Positions 57,667 to 64,000 of a stretch of DNA of 64,000 nucleotides are shown here, in pieces. Made by a program: the position numbers and the translations under genes. Under the pieces are notes generated by a model. That model was given only the letters and a program-made list of their open reading frames with translations. It was not told the DNA's origin and did no database searches. Positions within the stretch are counted from its first letter, which is position 1. The number at the start of each line of letters is the position of its first letter. This DNA is from Neurospora crassa OR74A. Its lineage: Eukaryota; Ascomycota; Sordariomycetes; Sordariales; Sordariaceae. The stretch covers positions 4,030,001 through 4,094,000 of the forward strand of contig NC_026504.1 in assembly GCF_000182925.2 (NCBI RefSeq), written 5' to 3'.

Positions 57667-59105
57667 TCACTTCGCTGCCTCACCCGACAGAGACTTTCCG
57701 TCATCTTTCTGCTCTACATAGACAACCTTTGGGTAGGCACGTGACAGACGCTCTGGACGGGCGGTTCCAACTGTTAGACCTTGGAAAAGGCTCGAGTCAT
57801 AGCTGCTGTGAGCAGAAGCAAACGTTTCATCGCCAAAGTTACTCACATGAACTATATCGTCTGCGTTCAGTTCCCCTTGATGTGAGACTGCAGGTAGTTG
57901 TGGCTTGTCCAATTCGAATGGCGAGGGAATGGGAAGATTATGCTCGCTGGCATTTCCGTGCAAGTGGCTTTCTTCATGTTGAGGGGCTTGATGGTCGGGC
58001 TCTTCAATCTGCAAGTTGAATTTCTGATCTAGTCCCTGTTGCTCCGATTGCAGTTCATGGATTGACGTTCTGTGGAGGCTATCTTTCTCGGGGGTGCTGA
58101 CCGGTGGGACGACAGATTGGGATCCGGTAAAGAGTGAGTGTCGTTGCTGACTCCGTTCAGATTCCTTTGACTTCCGTGAATAAGCTCCATCCTCGACTAT
58201 GGTCCTGTCATCCTTGAAACTGCTGGACCCGCTGATTTGTACTCCTGACCGGAATGTGTTTGTGGGCTCCGGAGTTCTTTTAGGGCCATAGAGGTCGTTC
58301 AGCTCGTTTCCCAGGTTGAGAAACTCCCGCCTCTGCCGCCGTGTGTAAAAAAACAAAGCCAGCCCAGCAATGGCTAGCAGTCCAAGAACGCTCGACACAG
58401 TACCAGCGATGGCCTCCGCTGGAAAGCTGTTGATGGGCACTTGAACGGAGTAACCTATGGCATAGACAACGTCGGAAACGATAACGGTGGGGTTGGCCCC
58501 GTTGGATGATACTGTACTCGCATTCGTGATGGGAGGCGGTGTCATTGCTGCCTGGAGGACACTGAAGCACGGTGTTTGGCCTCCTAGGTCAGTCGTCCAT
58601 GGGGTGTAACCGCTACGGAGTCATGGTTAGCATGATTCCAGTCTGAGTTACGTTTCTCAAATGCAGGATTGTGCCTACCTGGGGCAGCAACTGGCTGAGA
58701 TCGAGTAATAGTCGGCGGGGCAGCGTTCTAGGACCGCCTGTCCAGAATCGGAGGTTTCTGGATACACGTCATTGAACCCTATTTCCACCGATGATTGCGG
58801 CTGGAACGGGCAGCAGTCTTGCCTGGTGTTTACGCAACCAACAAAGGGCGCGTAAACCGCGGATGGTCCTAAATTGAGTAAGGTGTACTCGGGCGTCGCG
58901 CATGTCTCTGTTAACAAACTTGCGCCAGGCTCATGCGTGACCGCGACACTACCATCTGGAGACGAGGTGACCACAATTGAGGGTTGTTCCATCGTCACTG
59001 TTGCCCCTACAGTGGTTGGTGATCTGTATTGAGGTGTCAGTTCAAGAATCACACTGGCGTCAATTTGGGAGGGACGTACACGCTGGCCATGGTGTAATCC
59101 TCCAT
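57667..59105 (-). CDS. Single-pass membrane protein with Cys-rich outer domain
   Basis: Exons 59105-59080, 59023-58679 and 58612-57667 join to 438 residues (donors gtacgt and gtaggc). The N-terminal half is Ser/Thr-rich with a Cys cluster: ETCATPEYTLL, GCVNTRQDCCPFQP, RCPADYYSISASCCPSGYTP and GGQTPCF. One hydrophobic segment at about residues 191-213 (AIAGTVSSVLGLLAIAGLAL) is followed by basic TRRQRREF, giving an outside-N, inside-C topology. The tail of about 220 residues is Ser/Gln/Glu-rich. This layout is common in fungal plasma-membrane proteins of sensor or unknown type. No cleavable signal peptide is seen, so either the transmembrane segment acts as anchor or a further 5' exon exists. 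The first exon is short and the least certain part. Confidence 0.72.
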
Positions 59106-60869
59106 GGAAAAGTGATGGGACGCTGGAAATGCCAGATGTAAAATTCGTTTCCTTCAACCCGATTAGAAGCTGTTTTATACTCCTCCTCGAGATGCTCACG
59201 GTCAGAATCTTTAGGGTCTGGCGCAAAAACGGAGGAGGATCTTGCAATGATGATCTCTGTAACGCGGGGTCGTGAAAACGAAGACGACCACGAAACGGCA
59301 GAAATTTTCGAAAACTGTTGGTATTTGGGATGATTTGGGATGAAAAACTGTAATGCTGCAGCACTCGTGAGAACCTGAACGCCGCCCAGGTACTGACAAA
59401 CCCCTCCTTCCAAAGCTGTGGTGGAACTAAAATGTGAAGGCAAACATGGACCGTGACCAACATCTCGTTTTCATGCTCCGTTCTGTGATGATATGCCTGG
59501 AGTAACATCTGTTGATCGATGCTGCATTACGAGATCACGGCCGCCTTGATGTTTGCCGGGCGGACGTGCGGCCTTGATGGAGCATCCCAACCCGAGGATG
59601 CCCAGATGCGTGGCATCTCGGGACCTGGATCTGTCAAGAAGGTTAATGTCAGTGTACTCTCTGTCGAACCCCGAGCCTTGCACGCTGTCTTAAAAACCAG
59701 GTTCATGATACCAGGTCTCGAGCGACTGATGAGTTTACTATACCCTATACCCATGTGAGATGTTGAGGACTTTGCTCTTCGGATTTGCCTTCTGCCGAGA
59801 CCAGGGGACCTCGACGACGGCGAGCGATGGTCAGAATCACACAAACACGGACGGCCCAGTACCGCTCGTCGTGGCTGGAAAAAGACCATCACGGAATTGT
59901 GGTAGGGATTACAATGACTTGGAAACATGTCGGCCAGAGTCCACCAGAAATTCTGTCATGCAGAACTGCCTCGAATTTGTGGCTCAAGGGTATAATCAAA
60001 ACGCTTAGGCGCTTCCAAGAGTATATCCAAGGTGTGATTTACTGACCGTGACGTGGTCGGTTTATTCTTATGATCGTTCGAACGGGTTGGAGGCACACAG
60101 TCCTCCTTGAGATTATGATCCCTCTCAAATGAAGATATATACCTCATGATTCCTGTTTGGAAGACTGGGGCAATGGCGTGAGAGGTGGACCGGGAAAAGA
60201 AGCATACGAACATAAGTGAACATGATGACCGTCAGGAGGCTCTTCCTTCCCATTGCCCACTTGACAAGGCGAAGCTCTGATCGATGTAGCAGATGGCCCA
60301 ATGTGAAGAAAGGGAAAAAAAAAAAAAAAAACCTAAAAAAAAACAAACTCGTATTGTCTCCCAGCAGTGATTTATACGTGGCTTGAGCTGGGATCACACT
60401 GCGTGAACACAGAGGGCGCAAGCCCATTCGTGCAGATATCAATCAAGAGAAAGATCAGAACGACCTAGTCAAAGAGTGACGAAGGTGATGGAGATAGGTG
60501 CCAACGATAAGAGAATCGGGAAGAGTTGGATCCATGAACGGGAGGGAGTAGGTGGTTGAGGCAAAAGTGGGACCTACTTCCGGCTAATCTAAGTCTTGGA
60601 AGATGGAGGTCTGTGCAGGTGGTCAACTGAAGCTACACCTAGCTTGCTATGTAGCCCCTGTGATTGAATGGAAATAACGGGGAAGGCCCTGAGTGCCAGG
60701 GGACCCCAGGTGGCCGTCAGGGTACATCTCCAGATCTTATCCGAACTTCCTTCTGCTCAACGTCATCACCGGCATCATCATCAACATTGGGCTTTGACCA
60801 AGTCATGCCGATTGCTGCATAAAGGACGGCCCGTATACTCCCTGTCAGGCAGGGAAAATAGCGGACAAG
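59106..60869. promoter_or_regulatory. Divergent promoter region between the membrane protein and FIG4 genes
   Basis: 1.76 kb without a supported gene. Open frames up to 133 codons occur on both strands. An A-rich tract (A18 broken by cct, then A9) lies at 60314-60344. Specific promoter elements were not identified. Confidence 0.4.
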
Positions 60870-63800
60870 ATGACAGATGCAGCCGAAAGCAACATTACTG
60901 TTGCCAGCGCCCTCGCCCGCGGCACTCCCGAGCCGGGCGCTACAAGCTCGGTATCACCTCCGCCGCCTTCAGGTTCCGATCGGGACCCAAACAACCTCAA
61001 CCCAAAGAACCCCAAGAACCCCCCTATTCCGGCCGATTTCGAGAGCGAAGGGTTGGCCAAACCGCCTTTCCCTCTCCTTCACAATAATGCCAGTGCCGAG
61101 GCCGAGGCCGAAGGCTCGAGAAAGGACAAATCATCGCGTGCCGGCGCTGGCGTTGGCGACAACGACGATGACGAGCCCGCCGTCGCCAAGCCTTTCCACC
61201 GCACCACCAGTCCAGATCCGACCCAGCGTTCAGGTCCTCTGGCCCCCGAGGAGGAAGAGGAAGATGTGGGCAGGATGGATGGCACGTCTGGCGAACGACC
61301 CCGGTCCAGGTTGAAGCACAAGATGCACAAGTTCAGTCTCTACGAAACCGCCAGTCGCTTCTACATGGTCGGCGGCGATGTCACTGAGAAACGCTACCGC
61401 ATCCTCAAAATTGACCGCACAGCAGAAGACGCCTCTGAGCTTAGCATCACGGATGACAAGACCATTTACTCACAGAAAGACATGAACCAGCTGCTGGACA
61501 CCATCGACGACGGCAACAGGGGCACTGGTGGTCTCAAGCTGCGCTGCACTACCTGGGGTCTGCTTGGTTTCATCAAGTTCACCGGCCCATGGTACATGCT
61601 GCTCATAACCAAAAAGAGCACAGTTGCCATGATAGGCGGCCACTATGTCTACCAAATCGATGGCACCGATCTCATTCCCTTGACCTCGCCCAGCTTCAAG
61701 ACAGACCAGCGCAATACCGAGGAGACGCGCTTCTTGGGCATCCTCAACAACTTGGACTTGACCAGATCTTTCTACTACAGCTACTCGTATGATATCACTC
61801 GCACATTGCAGTACAACATCACCAGAGAACGAGAGGCGTTGCTGAATGGTCAGGTTGGCCCTATGGAGGATGACCTGAACTCCATGTTCGTCTGGAACAA
61901 CCACCTGCTTCAACCTGTCGCCAACGCTTTGAACACTCCCTATGACTGGTGTCGTCCCATTATTCACGGCTACTTTGACCAAGCCGCCATCTCTATCTAC
62001 GGACGAACCGTCCACGTTACTGTCATTGCCAGAAGAAGCAGATTCTTTGCCGGCGCAAGGTTCCTCAAACGTGGCGCCAACGACTTGGGATATGTAGCAA
62101 ACGATGTCGAGACTGAGCAGATTGTGTCCGAGTCACTGACAACTTCTTTCCATGCCCCGGGTCCCAAATTCTTTGCCAGCCCAGCGTACACCTCGTATGT
62201 ACAGCACAGAGGCTCCATTCCACTGTACTGGACTCAGGACAACACGGGCGTGACGCCCAAGCCACCCATCGAGCTGAACCTCGTTGACCCCTTTTACACA
62301 GCAGCTGCTCTGCACTTTGATAACCTCTTCGAGCGGTACGGAGCACCAATCTATGTGCTGAACCTAGTGAAGGCGCGGGAGCGCACTCCGCGTGAAAGTA
62401 AACTGTTGGACGAGTACACCCGCGCCGTAGAATATCTTAACCAGTTCTTGCCCAAGGAAAACAAGATCATCTACCGTGCCTGGGACATGTCGCGAGCCGC
62501 TAAGAGTCGGGACCAAGATGTCATCGGGACACTGGAAAGTATTGCTGAGGACGTTGTCCTGACGACCGGCTTCTTCCACAACGGTGACGGCCACACTTCC
62601 CCGATCCGGGTCCAGAACGGAGTCGCACGGACGAACTGTATCGACTGTCTGGACCGAACCAATGCGGCCCAGTTCGTGATTGGCAAGCGTGCCCTTGGCC
62701 ACCAGCTCCATGCTCTCGGCATCTTGGAGGATACCACCGTCAACTACGACACCGACGCCGTCAACCTGTTCACGCACATGTACCACGACCATGGAGATAC
62801 CATTGCCGTCCAGTACGGCGGCTCACAGCTTGTCAACACCATGGAGACGTACCGAAAGATCAACCAGTGGACCAGTCACTCGCGCGACATGATTGAGAGT
62901 TTCAAGCGATACTACAACAACGCTTTTCTCGACGGTCAGCGCCAGGAGGCCTACAACCTGTTCCTCGGTAACTACATATTCGCCCAAGGACAGCCAATGC
63001 TCTGGGATCTGGGCACCGACTACTACCTGCACCACGAAGATCCACGGCAGTGGCTGGAGAAGCGCAAGCGCCACTACATCAACTGGTACACGCCCGAGTT
63101 TCTCAAGCCACGCGTCCTGCCTCCTTATCCCGCCGTCAAGCCTAACTCACCCCAGAGCAAGATCCCCGTGTCCCGCTATGACGACTACTGGCTCGAGTAC
63201 TACCGTCCTTCCACGCTCTCGTCCTTCCTCAAGATGTTTGCGTACCGTATGAACTCGACCCTCAGGTACATACCCTTCAAGTCCACCCAGGACGGCCGGT
63301 ACGACCTCAGCCCGTTCCGCGTGCGCGGCGAGGTAGGCGGGACCGGTGACGGCGACCATACGCACGACAGGAAGAAGGTCAAGAAGGAGGTTACATTTGC
63401 CACCAACCGCGCCGACCACTTTTCCGGAACGAAGCATCTAGCCGAAGATGCCGCGGATAACGCCTCTGCGATGAACGAGAAAGCCGCTCTTGCTACCGCA
63501 GATAACAACGGCGGTAACGCACCTGGTCACCACCGTGGGCTCTCCCTCCAGCGCTGGCTCCCCGGCAGCGGTACCAAAGAAGCTGCCACCGCCGCAAACA
63601 CCACCTCCGCCACTGGCCCTTCGGACCCCACCAGCAACAACAACACCACCACTAACCCTTCTCGAACTCTCGGCCGCGAATCCTCCAGCAACAACAACAA
63701 CACCAGCGAAAGCACCGAACTCGGAGACTACTCGTACCGTCCCTTCAACAACTACCACTCCAACCTTCACCAGCAGTATCAACAAACCCCAAACAACCGA

Positions 63801-64000
63801 AACAGCAACGGTTACACCACCACCCCTTTGGGAGGAGAAAACAAACACCTTTCCGCCCAAGAAAAAACCCGGGCTGCCCAATCGACCTTCACCAAAGTGG
63901 TGCACTCCTCGCTCAACCCGACCGTCAGCTCTGCCGAGGCCGAGGACTACGCCCGCTACGTCAGCCACCCGCACCACTTGCCGCTGGTGGTGTCGAGCGA
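60870..64000 (+). CDS. FIG4: FIG4 polyphosphoinositide phosphatase (Sac domain), 3' end outside window
   Basis: The frame is open from ATG 60870 to the window edge, at least 1043 codons and no intron. FIG4 removes the 5-phosphate from PtdIns(3,5)P2 and, with Fab1/PIKfyve and Vac14, controls endolysosome or vacuole identity. An acidic, disordered N-terminus of about 150 residues precedes the Sac domain, which starts at KMHKFSLYETASRFYMVGGD and includes GGHYVYQIDGTDLIPL and YSYSYDITRTLQYN. The catalytic CX5R motif is RTNCIDCLDRTN with Cys about residue 590. PMLWDLGTDYYLHH and HYINWYTPEFLKPR are FIG4-type downstream blocks. From about residue 850 the protein is low-complexity Asn/Ser/Thr/Gln, then KVVHSSLNPTVSSAEAEDY. 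The long N-terminus and tail are typical fungal additions. Confidence 0.95.
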   Translation, partial: MTDAAESNITVASALARGTPEPGATSSVSPPPPSGSDRDPNNLNPKNPKNPPIPADFESEGLAKPPFPLLHNNASAEAEAEGSRKDKSSRAGAGVGDNDDDEPAVAKPFHRTTSPDPTQRSGPLAPEEEEEDVGRMDGTSGERPRSRLKHKMHKFSLYETASRFYMVGGDVTEKRYRILKIDRTAEDASELSITDDKTIYSQKDMNQLLDTIDDGNRGTGGLKLRCTTWGLLGFIKFTGPWYMLLITKKSTVAMIGGHYVYQIDGTDLIPLTSPSFKTDQRNTEETRFLGILNNLDLTRSFYYSYSYDITRTLQYNITREREALLNGQVGPMEDDLNSMFVWNNHLLQPVANALNTPYDWCRPIIHGYFDQAAISIYGRTVHVTVIARRSRFFAGARFLKRGANDLGYVANDVETEQIVSESLTTSFHAPGPKFFASPAYTSYVQHRGSIPLYWTQDNTGVTPKPPIELNLVDPFYTAAALHFDNLFERYGAPIYVLNLVKARERTPRESKLLDEYTRAVEYLNQFLPKENKIIYRAWDMSRAAKSRDQDVIGTLESIAEDVVLTTGFFHNGDGHTSPIRVQNGVARTNCIDCLDRTNAAQFVIGKRALGHQLHALGILEDTTVNYDTDAVNLFTHMYHDHGDTIAVQYGGSQLVNTMETYRKINQWTSHSRDMIESFKRYYNNAFLDGQRQEAYNLFLGNYIFAQGQPMLWDLGTDYYLHHEDPRQWLEKRKRHYINWYTPEFLKPRVLPPYPAVKPNSPQSKIPVSRYDDYWLEYYRPSTLSSFLKMFAYRMNSTLRYIPFKSTQDGRYDLSPFRVRGEVGGTGDGDHTHDRKKVKKEVTFATNRADHFSGTKHLAEDAADNASAMNEKAALATADNNGGNAPGHHRGLSLQRWLPGSGTKEAATAANTTSATGPSDPTSNNNTTTNPSRTLGRESSSNNNNTSESTELGDYSYRPFNNYHSNLHQQYQQTPNNRNSNGYTTTPLGGENKHLSAQEKTRAAQSTFTKVVHSSLNPTVSSAEAEDYARYVSHPHHLPLVVSS

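Overview
The window looks like a chromosome segment of a filamentous ascomycete of the Sordariales, most likely Neurospora or a close relative. Genes are GC-moderate, carry short GT-AG introns with GCTAAC-type branch sites, and encode fungal proteins such as a CYA-5/PET309-type PPR protein and a mitochondrial Hsp70. The middle is AT-rich with the strong signature of repeat-induced point mutation (RIP): CpA/TpG is almost absent, TpA is abundant, and surviving C is mostly in CpG, CpC or CpT. Eight runs of exactly 100 N, all in this part, mark assembly gaps of unknown true size.

Layout. 1-1500: an L-2-hydroxyglutarate dehydrogenase-like gene (-). 1511-33660: an AT-rich island bounded by a nearly perfect 70/71-bp inverted repeat that is itself not mutated. 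33660-64000: ordinary gene-bearing DNA with a coiled-coil protein (+), a DUF2415/WD40-like protein (-), mitochondrial Hsp70 (+), SRP68 (-), a CYA-5-type PPR protein (+), an FSH-type serine hydrolase (-), a basic repeat-rich protein with an apparent frameshift (-), a single-pass membrane protein (-) and FIG4 phosphoinositide phosphatase (+, running off the window). Intron structures were assigned by eye from splice sites and frame.

The island can be taken apart layer by layer from long terminal repeats (LTRs) and target site duplications (TSDs). Outermost is a relic, called E here, about 4.4 kb once insertions are removed. It holds a decayed Tc1/IS630 (DDE_3-like) transposase on + and a convergent unidentified coding relic on -. 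A Ty3/gypsy chromodomain retrotransposon (D; 308-bp LTRs; TSD ccgac) inserted into E. A second chromodomain family (340-bp LTRs) then hit D twice: element A (TSD attaa) and, within the reverse transcriptase YxDD codons, element C on - (TSD ataaa). A third copy, B, sits inside the minisatellite of A. No intact retroelement gene remains; catalytic Asp codons have become Asn.

Functionally the right half is housekeeping: mitochondrial protein import (Hsp70), mitochondrial COX1 expression (CYA-5 type), ER targeting (SRP68) and endolysosomal phosphoinositide turnover (FIG4). I see no clustered pathway. The best candidate for something undescribed is relic E with its unmutated hairpin-bearing inverted repeats, plus the unusually long 3' region of the A/B/C family, which has a tRNA-like antisense segment, tandem repeats and a duplicated polypurine-type motif.
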